Position numbers and translations under genes: made by a program. A DNA stretch of 64,000 bases from positions 2,108,001 to 2,172,000 of the forward strand of contig OZ251231.1 in assembly GCA_965240325.2 (NCBI GenBank), given 5' to 3'. The notes beneath the pieces are model-generated. The model was given only the letters and a program-made list of their open reading frames with translations, made no database searches and was not told where the DNA came from. Of this stretch, positions 50,358 through 58,963 are shown piece after piece. The stretch comes from Rebecca billardiae RCC1528. Its lineage: Eukaryota > Haptophyta. Each line of letters opens with the position of its first letter. Position 1 is the first letter of the stretch.

Positions 50358-50888
50358 TCAACACGCGGTTGCCATCCACCACGTCGTCCCGCCCGGGTCT
50401 TTCACTCCAGCACGCGTATCTGTGTCCCCCCCCGCGTTCTTGGCAGCGGGCTCCTGGACTGACGTGCTACCCGCGACAGCGAGTGCTCGCTTGTACGCCG
50501 CTCGCACGTCCGGCACATAAACGTGCACATGTGCGGTGGAGGGCGGCGCCCCGTCAGCTGGCTCGCCAATCATGATGACGCTGTCGGCGATTCGCAACTC
50601 GGCGTGGAAGATCCGTCCATCTGGCGACGCAAACTTGCGAATCTCTGTCGCATTGAGCACAGACACCATCCAGGCAATCGTGGAAGAAGCGCGATGGACG
50701 ACGAGGTAGGGTGAGAGTACGGGGTAGCCAGCTGGGCAGTACAGCCGACCGCGAGTGCTCCGAGCCATTCGAAGTCCGACGAGAGCGCTCAGTACAGCGA
50801 TGGCGCTCGCGACGCCGCAAGCAGTGAACGCGTTCATGGCGGCCGTGGCCCGCCGCCGCGCGCCCGGCTTCTGCAGTGCACTGTGCAT
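50358..50888 (-). CDS. VOC superfamily protein (PhnB/glyoxalase-like) with N-terminal membrane segment
   Basis: 176 residues from ATG 50888. The core reads as a PhnB-type VOC domain: LSPYLVVHRASSTIAWM, then SVLNATEIRKFASPDGRIFHAELRIADSVIMIGE, then VHVYVPDVRAAYKRALAVAG and VKDPGGTTWWMATA. These match the two beta-alpha-beta-beta-beta units of the fold in order and spacing. A hydrophobic segment near residues 22-40 may be a signal anchor or organelle-targeting sequence. VOC proteins include glyoxalases, dioxygenases and resistance proteins; the substrate cannot be told from sequence. Metal-ligand positions are not obvious, so it may be non-enzymatic. It is less GC-biased than its neighbours, and the short intronless bacterial-like domain would suit an old transfer from bacteria. 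Confidence 0.75.
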   Translation of the reverse strand: MHSALQKPGARRRATAAMNAFTACGVASAIAVLSALVGLRMARSTRGRLYCPAGYPVLSPYLVVHRASSTIAWMVSVLNATEIRKFASPDGRIFHAELRIADSVIMIGEPADGAPPSTAHVHVYVPDVRAAYKRALAVAGSTSVQEPAAKNAGGDTDTRAGVKDPGGTTWWMATAC

Positions 50889-51112
50889 ACCAACGGACTA
50901 CGTTTTCAACGGTCTACTGTCACGCCTTAACCAAGTGTGCACGTTAAAACATAGTAAACTGTACAATATCTGATCTCGCCTGCCTGAGCTGTGTTAGTGT
51001 GTGCGTCTCGTATTCTTAGTAAACTGTACAGGCGTCGGATCATTCTGGGCGGCCGCAATCGTCTCGCAAATCCTGATGATGATCGATGGATGCCCTGAAT
51101 CAGTCTGACGAG

Positions 51113-52711
51113 TCACCAGACTGACCGCCGCGATGCATCTGCCGACGTGGACGGTCGCCTGAGCGGTCCTGCCGGGCGGCCGGCCGTCGCCGTCGCTGCC
51201 GGCCGCGCAGGCCGCGCGCCTCGCGGATCGCGCTCGGGCACGTCGAAGAAGCTGCCAGCGCCTCCGCCGCCGAGGGAGCCCGAGCGGAGCGTGCGCCCTC
51301 TGCCGACCGTCACCACCGCAGCGGACGCGGTCGCTGGGCGCTGCGCGAACTGTCCGTGCGACATGGCGCGGCCAAGCAGCTGCTCGTGGCGCGGGAGGTG
51401 CCGCATCGGCGCGCCCACCCCCGCGCTCGGCGGCAGCGAGGACGACAGCCCCTGCCCGACCGCCGCTGGCGCGTGCCACCGCTGCAGCTGCTCGCGCGCA
51501 GCTCGAGAGTTGGCGGCGGCCGCGGCGGCCGCGGCCGCGGCTGTCGCGGCCTTGGTCGGCCCGGCGCCTGGCGGGGCGGTGCGAACATGCGCGATCGGGA
51601 TCTCCGCGTCGTACGCCCCTCCCGCAGCGAAGTTGAGCAGTGCCTGCCCGGCCGTCCGACTCGGCCCTGCTGTGCCGCCGCCGCCGCCGCCGCCGCCGCC
51701 GTCGCCGCCGCCGCCGCCGCCGCTGAGGGGACCGCCGCCGCTGAGGGGACCGGCGGTGCCCGGCCTCGGCGCGCCGTGGCTGGTCGCCGGGCGGTCGCCG
51801 GCGCCCGCGCCGGCGCCGACGAGGCTCGGCGGCCCGAGCGCCACCCGCTCGCGCAGCTCGTCGCGCTCGCGCTCCGCCTCGAACCGCTTTACCGCCTCCG
51901 CCTTCCGCTCCTGCTGCATCCGGCCCAGCTCCGCGCTCAGCCGCGCGGAGCGGGCCAGCGCGCCGTCTCGCTCGCGCGCGAGCGCGGAGGCGCTGAGCTC
52001 GGCGAGCCGCGCCTCGAGCTCGGAGGCGCGCTGCACCGCATCGTCTCGCTCCGAGATCACCACCGCCGCCTCCTCCGCGTCCAGCCCCGCCGCGTCCGCC
52101 CCGTCCCGCCCCGGCGCGCCGGCGGCGGCAGCTGGCTGTCCGGCCTCGGCGGCGGCCAGCTCTGCGCACAGCACGGACGCCTCCGCTGCGGCACGGCGAG
52201 CGGCGTGGCGCTCTGCGGCGAGCGCGTGCTGTACGCGCGCCTTCGCCGCATGCGCCGCGTTCAGGTCGAGCGTGAGCTTCTGGATCACCGCCGTCTGCGC
52301 GCGCGACAGCTTGACCTGCGAGTTGGCCGTGTAGAGCCGGTCGTCGACCGTGCGCAGAGCGTCGCGCAGCTGGCGCAGGTGGCGCCCATCGGCGGAGGGC
52401 ACGCCGCCCGAGGAGGCCTGGGCGAGCGCGGACTGCGCCTCGTCGAGCTCGCGCACGCGCTCCTCGAGCTGCTCCACCGCGTCGCGCGCCTGGTCGAAGC
52501 GCGCGCTCCAGCGCGAGACGTCGCCATCGAGCTGCGCCGCGATCTCGTCGAGCGTGCGCGCGCGCACCGGGATCGGAGGGCGCGGCCCGGCGCGGGTGCG
52601 GGCGGCGGCAGTCGCCGCGCGCGGTCGCGAGCGCCACGGCTCCGACCCGGCGCGAAGATTCGCCACCGTCTCCACCTGCGACAGGCGTCGCTCGGACTCG
52701 AGGTCCGCCAT
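51113..52711 (-). CDS. Coiled-coil protein, function unknown
   Basis: 532 residues from ATG 52711 (MADLESERRLSQVE). Residues ~50-300 form long heptad-rich helices (ARFDQARDAVEQLEERVRE; ERDDAVQRASELEARLAEL; ELGRMQQERKAEAVKRF), so a dimeric coiled coil is likely. Residues 300-532 are disordered, with Gly runs encoded at ~51675-51725, Ala runs, and a Ser/Arg/Pro-rich end. No catalytic motif is visible. The helix pattern resembles centrosomal or axonemal scaffold proteins in general, but no family is recognised. It starts 101 bp from the divergent membrane-protein gene. Confidence 0.75.
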   Translation of the reverse strand: MADLESERRLSQVETVANLRAGSEPWRSRPRAATAAARTRAGPRPPIPVRARTLDEIAAQLDGDVSRWSARFDQARDAVEQLEERVRELDEAQSALAQASSGGVPSADGRHLRQLRDALRTVDDRLYTANSQVKLSRAQTAVIQKLTLDLNAAHAAKARVQHALAAERHAARRAAAEASVLCAELAAAEAGQPAAAAGAPGRDGADAAGLDAEEAAVVISERDDAVQRASELEARLAELSASALARERDGALARSARLSAELGRMQQERKAEAVKRFEAERERDELRERVALGPPSLVGAGAGAGDRPATSHGAPRPGTAGPLSGGGPLSGGGGGGDGGGGGGGGGTAGPSRTAGQALLNFAAGGAYDAEIPIAHVRTAPPGAGPTKAATAAAAAAAAAANSRAAREQLQRWHAPAAVGQGLSSSLPPSAGVGAPMRHLPRHEQLLGRAMSHGQFAQRPATASAAVVTVGRGRTLRSGSLGGGGAGSFFDVPERDPRGARPARPAATATAGRPAGPLRRPSTSADASRRSVW

Positions 52712-52812
52712 CGGTGGGTGCGAAGCAAAACCGATGAGCAGCGCCGTGTCGCAGCTGGGTCCGGCCAGTTTTGAGTCGTGGTCCGGGTGCAGGGCGCGAA
52801 AAAGCAAGGGCG
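52712..52812. promoter_or_regulatory. Very short bidirectional promoter
   Basis: Only 101 bp separate the ATG codons of two divergent genes, so the transcripts must share or overlap core promoter elements. No TATA-like sequence is visible. Confidence 0.45.
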
Positions 52813-53110
52813 ATGGTGAAGGCGACCGCGGACGGCCGTGTCGCAGCCGCGGGGGCGCTGACGCTCACCGCGTGTGCATGCGCGATCATCGCGCTCGCAC
52901 GGCTAACGCCTTCACGCCCGCCCGAGCAGCGCCCTCTCCACGCCTCGACGGTGCCCTTACATGCGCTGCTCAGCCCTCCTGTCCCATCGCCGCCCAGCCC
53001 GCCACTCGCGCCGCCCCCGCCACTGTCGCCGCCCCCGCCACTGTCGCCCCCCACACCACCCTCGTCGCCGCCTCCGACCCCGCCACCCGCGCCGTCGCCC
53101 CTGCCCCCCT

Positions 53111-53141
<31 letters not shown>

Positions 53142-54186
53142 TGAGCACGAGGCGGAGTGGCTCGCACGATGGCTGCACGGCCTGGAGCTCGGCGTTGCAG
53201 AGGGCGCGGAGCGCGCGCCCGGTGGCGGACGCCGGCCGAGCACCGAGCCGCGCACGTACGCGGGGGGGCACTCGTGTCCGGCTGGCACGGTGACGAACGC
53301 GTACCACCGCGACTTTGACCTGCGCCCGGCGTGCTCGCAGGTGTGCGTGTGGCCCGCGCACGCCGCGGCGTTTGAGCGCGCTGGCGGGTACGTGGGCGGC
53401 ACGTGCGCCGACCACGGCTGCACGCGGCCCATCGGCGTGCAGCTGGTGAACGCGAGCGCGGCGGCGGAGGCGAACGGCACCGGCGTGCCGCCGCTCAAGC
53501 TCTTCGCCTTCGCGTGCCCACGCTGGATCGTGGGCATGCAGGCCGAGGCGCTCGCCGCGCTCCCGCCGCGCTGCCTGGCGTCGCTGAGCGCGCCGCGCTG
53601 CGCCGCGCACGCGCGCTCCCTCTACGCTGCGCTCGGCGCGGCGGTGCAGCAGCGGATCGAGGAGGCGCGCGCCGCGGCGGCGGGGAGCAGCGGGCGCTAC
53701 GGGGCGGGTGGGGGTGGCACCCCGCCGCCCACCGAGCGCAGCCCGCGCGGGCGCCTCCGGCTCGGGCGCACGGGCTGGGTCGTCGTGATCGCGCTGGGGG
53801 CGGTCGCAGCGGCCGCGGCGGTGGCCGCCCTCGGCCTGCTGCTGTTCAGGCGCGCGCGCCGAAGGCGAGCTGTGCGCAGGGGATCCGCGCCAGCACCGCC
53901 GACGCGGCAGAGCCCGCCCGATGCTCTCAGCGGGGGCGTGTACTTCGACTCGATGGGCGACGAGTACCGCAGCAAGGAGGAGGCGGAGGCACAGGACCTG
54001 GCGTACGCGCAGGCCATGAGCCTGTCGCACTCGACGGCCGCGCGCGAAGGCGTCGAGCCGGGGGTCGGGCCCGCGGCCGCGCGCTCGGCCGCGGGTGGGG
54101 GCGCCCGCGGCACCGCGGCATCGGGCGGGGGCCGCAGCGCCAACGCCGGCCGCCGTGTCTTCTTCAAGCTACCCGGCCAGCCATGA
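52813..54186 (+). CDS. Pro-rich single-pass membrane protein with Cys-rich outer domain
   Basis: 457 residues from ATG 52813. A hydrophobic stretch near residues 12-30 (GALTLTACACAIIALA) acts as a signal peptide or anchor. Next is an extensin-like run of PPSPP/PPPP (~45-110), typical of hydroxyproline-rich algal surface proteins. A domain at ~130-275 has regularly spaced Cys (HSCPAG, ACSQVCVWP, GTCADHGCTRP, ACPRW, RCLASL, RCAAH), likely disulfide-bonded outside the cell. A second hydrophobic helix (~320-343, VVVIALGAVAAAAAVAALGLLLF) is followed by RRARRRR, a positive-inside stop-transfer. The tail is Ser/Gly-rich and cytosolic. Probable cell-surface or endomembrane protein; no family is recognised for the Cys-rich domain. 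Confidence 0.8.
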
Positions 54187-54423
54187 ATTAAATGATGTCG
54201 TCATGAATTAACGACGTGGTATGCAACGGGCAGGCGTCAGAGTCAGCAAGCTGTAGTACATGAATGAATATATAATATTGAATATACTACTCCGGCAGTG
54301 ATGCTCGTCGCTACTGCTCACTGCTGCAGTGCACTGCTGGTGACACCTGGCGGACCACCCCACAGTGTTGGGCTTGTATCATGTATATGCTGTTGGCATC
54401 AATGGCATACGTATATATATATA
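54187..54423. other. AT-rich spacer with TA run
   Basis: AT-rich flank downstream of the membrane-protein gene, ending in an (AT)n run at ~54411-54425 that abuts the first long repeat. Confidence 0.5.
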
Positions 54424-55235
54424 TAGTGGCCCTCAAGTTTAAGCGATAAAATCAAGCGGCGGCTCTATCGTCGGCGCTGAAGGTGAAGGCCGTGGTGCTG
54501 ATGGCTGCGTACTTGGGGCTGATGCCCGCCCACAGTCACGTGTTCAACCTTGCCGTGTCGTGCGCGAGGCGGCGGTAGCGTGCGCTGAAAGTAGGTGCAG
54601 CCGATCGGCGAGCTCGACGGTAGCCGCGCGGCGGCCTCCCGACCAAGCCGTGTGAGGCAGCCGCCGGCCTGCGCCTGCGAGTCCTCCGTGCGTGGAGCTA
54701 GGCTCCCACGCGTGGCCCGAGGCGTACGCGGGGTGCCGTCCGAGCGCGCCAGTACACACCGAGCGCAGCAAGCTGGGCACCCTGCGCGGCAGGAGCATGC
54801 AATCGAGCGAGCGCTGCCCACGAGCTGAGCCTGTCGAGCCGCTGGCACGGCCCGGCGCGGCAGCTGCGCGAAAGTCTGTGGTGCGCCTGCACGTGGTCAA
54901 AGCACGAGCTCACACGCTGTGTGTGGACCAGGGACACAGAGTGTACGTGCATGCGCACCACGCTCGAATTTATTGCGTGCGCGGAGCGGCGCTGTGCGTG
55001 CACGACCATGCTGGTGCATGTGAGACCAGTCAGGTCTGTGCGCGATGGCCGGCCGCGCGAGCGCGCGCGTGCGCGACACAGCACACTTGCGGGCGAGCCG
55101 TGTGTCTGCGCAGACGCGGGTGCTCCCCGACCGTGCGCCACGAGCGAGAGAGCCGCCATGGTGCGCTCGTCACGGCGTGAGCGGGCGTGCAATCACGTAG
55201 CCAGCGAAGCGAACGCTTAAACCTGAGGGGTACTA
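54424..55235. mobile_element. 812-bp repeat element, copy 1, with inverted ends
   Basis: This segment recurs at 57940-58751, offset by exactly 3,516 bp, with no difference seen in any stretch compared. The ends are imperfect inverted repeats: GTGGCCCTCAAGTTTAAGCG on the left, and CGCTTAAACCTGAGGGGTAC on the right, the reverse complement with few mismatches. Both ends are bordered by TA, as for Tc1/mariner-type TA target duplications. Inside are frames of up to 164 codons on both strands, none with a transposase motif, so it looks non-autonomous. Confidence 0.75.
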
Positions 55236-56007
55236 AGTGGTAATAAAAGAGAGGTAAATGGTGCGCTGGTGCCAGGGGTGCGCTGAGGCGCCCGGGCTGC
55301 ACCACGCGCACGACAATATTTAGGTTGGTATTCCACCACAGCGCGGCCTCCGATCATTCGGCCCTGGTGGGCGAGGAGGAGACCATGCGCGTAGTGATTT
55401 GCGAGAGCTCGCTGATGCTTAAGCGTTGCGGCGCGCGGCGGTGGCAATGCGCAGAGCATGGAGAGAAGGGCTGCAAACCACGATAGTACGACCCACTAGC
55501 GCTGCCTCTTCGAGGTTGTATGCGTCGATTGCGCTCTAACGCCGGGTGCTGCGCGCGCTGTGTCGCCCAGGCGGCCGCCACCGCGCCGCACGCGGCCGTC
55601 GCCGGAGCTCTTGGACGGATGATGGCTGCGATTCAAAAGTAGATTCTTGTAACCGACCAATCGGCAAGCAGCTTGTGCATGGCTGCAGGGCGACCGCCGC
55701 CGGCGGCCGAGAGCCCCACGGTGCGACCATGCGCACAGCGAGCAGCGGCGCCGACGATCATGGCCAACTTGAGCTTAGCCGTGGCATACAGGAAGGGTCA
55801 GCGCGTATCGAAGACTGCGATGGCAGCGACCTATGATCGCCACGACCTCTCCGTGAACGACGGGCTCGGCCAAGCCATTGAGATGGTGCTGGGGCTCATA
55901 TGTTTGGGACGGACTTCACCGAGCCAGATGCCGGTAACGTCGATGCAGGGCTGTGCGACGCGCGTGCACGCCCGCACTTGAGGTCACAGCTGCCCGCGCG
56001 CCACCAC
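55236..56007. other. Spacer between repeat element and satellite
   Basis: About 0.8 kb with short overlapping frames on both strands and no recognisable protein. A GAGGTCACA sequence near 55980 also occurs just after the satellite (~57634), suggesting a boundary or insertion-site repeat. Confidence 0.4.
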
Positions 56008-57630
56008 CATGGCCAGAGTTTTGGCTTAGCTCAGCTCACACGACCTCACGACCTGCCGATCAGCCGGCGCCTCACGGCTCAGGCAACAACACGGCTGCTG
56101 CGGCGCGTGCGCGCAAGCTGGCGCGCCGGCGCGGCGCGCAGTGCCAGGTACGGCCCCAGTGAGCGTATACATGGCACCGGCGGCCCGCCTCTACTGTCGC
56201 GCGCGCGAGAGCTCGAGCTCGAATCTGACCAAGCTGAGCTGGGTGTGTCACGGCCAACGGCTACGGAGAGCTGCGGCTGCGGCTAGAGCCAGCGAGAAGC
56301 GCCGAGTCGGCGCGCGCGCCGTGCGCATCTGAAGGGCGGGCTCGGGCACGCGGTACACGCGCGGGGGGCGTGCCGAGCGCGAGGGCGCGCGCGCGCGCTC
56401 GGCGCTCCTCCTGCGCCGCCGCCACGGCCGGAGTTTCGGCTCAGCTCAGATCTCACGACCTCCCGACCTGCCGATCAGCCGGCGCCTCACGGCTCAGGCA
56501 ACAACACGGCTGCTGCGGCGCGTGCGCGCAAGCTGGCGCGCCGGCGCGGCGCGCAGTGCCAGATACGGCCCCAGTGAGCGTACACATGGCACCGGCGGCC
56601 CGCCTCTACCGTCGTGCGCGCGAGAGCTCGAGCTCGAATCTGACCAAGCTGAGCTGGGTGTGTCACGGCCAACGGCTACGGAGAGCTGCGGCTGCGGCTA
56701 GAGCCAGCGAGAAGCGCCGAGTCGGCGCGCGCGCCGTGCGCATCTGAAGGGCGGGCTCGGGCACGCGGTACACGCGCGGGGGGCGTGCCGAGCGCGAGGG
56801 CGCGCGCGCGCGCTCGGCGCTCCTCCTGCGCCGCCGCCACGGCCGGAGTTTCGGCTCAGCTCAGATCTCACGACCTCCCGACCTGCCGATCAGCCGGCAC
56901 CTCACGGCTCAGGCAAGAACACGGCTGCTGCGGCGCGTGCGCGCAAGCTGGCGCGCCGGCGCGGCGCGCAGCGCCAGGTACGGCCCCGGTGAGCGTATAC
57001 ATGGCACCGGCGGCCCGCCTCTACTGTCGTGCGCGCGAGAGCTCGAGCTCGAATCTGACCAAGCTGAGCTGGGTGTGTCACGGCCAACGGCTACGGAGAG
57101 CTGCGGGTAGAGCCAGCGAGAAGCGCCGAGTCGGCGCGCGCGCCATGCGCATCTGAAGGGCGGGCTCGGGCACGCGGTACACGCGCGGGGGGCGTGCCGA
57201 GCGCGAGGGCGCGCGCGCGCGCTCGGCGCTCATCCTGCGCCGCCGCCACGGCCGGAGTTTCGGCTCAGCTCAGATCTCACGACCTCCCGACCTGCCGATC
57301 AGCCGGCGCCTCACGGCTCAAGCAACGACACGGCTGCTGCGGCGCGTGCGCACACGCGCGCGCGCCGGCGCGGCGCGCAGCGCCAGGTACGGCCCCGATG
57401 AGCGTACGCATGGCACCGGCGGCCCGCCTCTACTGTCGCGCGCGCGAGAGCTCGAGCTCGAATCTGACCAAGCTGAGCTGGGTGTGTCACGACCAACGGC
57501 TACGGAGAGGTGCGGCTGCGGCTAGAGCCAGCGAGAAGCGCCGAGTCGGCGCGCGCGCCGTGCGCATCTGAAGGGCGGGCTCGGGCATGCGGTACACGCG
57601 CGGGGGGCGTGCCGAGCGCGCGCGCTCGCG
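56008..57630. repeat. Tandem satellite, four copies of ~415 bp
   Basis: The same ~415-bp unit is repeated head to tail, with homologous points at ~56072, 56487, 56902 and 57311 (periods 415, 415, 409). Units differ by scattered substitutions and a 6-bp deletion in unit 3. Each has a GC-only tract with GCGCGC runs and a GAGCTCGAGCTC box. Both strands stay open in every unit (61 and ~125 codons), but with no known domain I do not call a protein. The array lies between the two 812-bp elements. Confidence 0.85.
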
Positions 57631-57939
57631 CTCGAGGTCACAACTCCTGTGGCTGATTTGATCTTGCGGCCTCAGTGGCCTAGGCCATGGTCATCACATG
57701 TCACGTCCCTGACTGACGCTTACGAATGACAACCCAGTCATGTTACCAATGGAGCAGCACAGTCTCGTGCAACGCGGGGAGAAGCCGGCTACTCCGAGCG
57801 CTCCGGCACGATCCGTCCTAGCCATATAGCGCGCGCGCCAGCCAGAGTCGAAACGGACTGCGCGCGTCAGAGTGAATCTTCGTCGACACCTCCTACGATG
57901 ATGCTCACGTCTCACGCGGGTTTTCAGCAGCCTCCGACT
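57631..57939. other. Spacer between satellite and second repeat element
   Basis: About 310 bp of mixed composition joining the last satellite unit to element copy 2. Nothing recognisable was seen apart from the GAGGTCACA sequence at its left edge. Confidence 0.4.
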
Positions 57940-58751
57940 TAGTGGCCCTCAAGTTTAAGCGATAAAATCAAGCGGCGGCTCTATCGTCGGCGCTGAAGGT
58001 GAAGGCCGTGGTGCTGATGGCTGCGTACTTGGGGCTGATGCCCGCCCACAGTCACGTGTTCAACCTTGCCGTGTCGTGCGCGAGGCGGCGGTAGCGTGCG
58101 CTGAAAGTAGGTGCAGCCGATCGGCGAGCTCGACGGTAGCCGCGCGGCGGCCTCCCGACCAAGCCGTGTGAGGCAGCCGCCGGCCTGCGCCTGCGAGTCC
58201 TCCGTGCGTGGAGCTAGGCTCCCACGCGTGGCCCGAGGCGTACGCGGGGTGCCGTCCGAGCGCGCCAGTACACACCGAGCGCAGCAAGCTGGGCACCCTG
58301 CGCGGCAGGAGCATGCAATCGAGCGAGCGCTGCCCACGAGCTGAGCCTGTCGAGCCGCTGGCACGGCCCGGCGCGGCAGCTGCGCGAAAGTCTGTGGTGC
58401 GCCTGCACGTGGTCAAAGCACGAGCTCACACGCTGTGTGTGGACCAGGGACACAGAGTGTACGTGCATGCGCACCACGCTCGAATTTATTGCGTGCGCGG
58501 AGCGGCGCTGTGCGTGCACGACCATGCTGGTGCATGTGAGACCAGTCAGGTCTGTGCGCGATGGCCGGCCGCGCGAGCGCGCGCGTGCGCGACACAGCAC
58601 ACTTGCGGGCGAGCCGTGTGTCTGCGCAGACGCGGGTGCTCCCCGACCGTGCGCCACGAGCGAGAGAGCCGCCATGGTGCGCTCGTCACGGCGTGAGCGG
58701 GCGTGCAATCACGTAGCCAGCGAAGCGAACGCTTAAACCTGAGGGGTACTA
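57940..58751. mobile_element. 812-bp repeat element, copy 2, with inverted ends
   Basis: Second copy of the element at 54424-55235, same orientation, apparently identical. Its right end runs directly into a CATACCCCCGCCCC-type sequence belonging to another repeat family. The near-perfect identity implies recent transposition, segmental duplication or gene conversion. Confidence 0.75.
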
Positions 58752-58790
58752 TACCCCCGCCCCCTCGGCCTCTGGAGGCCATACCCCCAT
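58752..58790 (+). mobile_element. Relic of a CATACCCCCGCCCC-end MITE
   Basis: The sequence ATACCCCCGCCCCCTC...TCTGGAGGCCATACCCCC resembles the ends of the intact element at 63333-63555 (read from its right end: tggcatacccccgccccc, then tctggaggc). It is probably a truncated copy. Confidence 0.5.
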
Positions 58791-58963
58791 AGCATAGTGG
58801 AAAGACGCGAATACTGCTTATTAATATGAATAACCCGCAGAGGAAGCACTGCGACAGCACCGGCATCACGCACGGCCCGCCGACCAATTCTATGATTTTA
58901 AAAAGACACAGGCACGAGGGCGCAGCTCTGACTCTCCATCCATACGACAGACGAATCAGCCCG

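Noticed and set aside
54465-55192. Frames of 118-164 codons inside the 812-bp element as a transposase
   Set aside because: They overlap on both strands and show no DDE/D motif or helix-turn-helix pattern.
56370-57571. Repeated ~125-codon frames in the satellite as a protein family
   Set aside because: Starts are non-ATG, composition is Ala/Arg, frames are open on both strands, and no domain is visible; better explained as satellite DNA.
58826-58963. Upstream ATG of the WD40-TRP gene at 58826
   Set aside because: The 46 extra codons lie in AT-rich, repeat-derived sequence unlike the GC-rich coding part. ATG 58964 has better context and composition.
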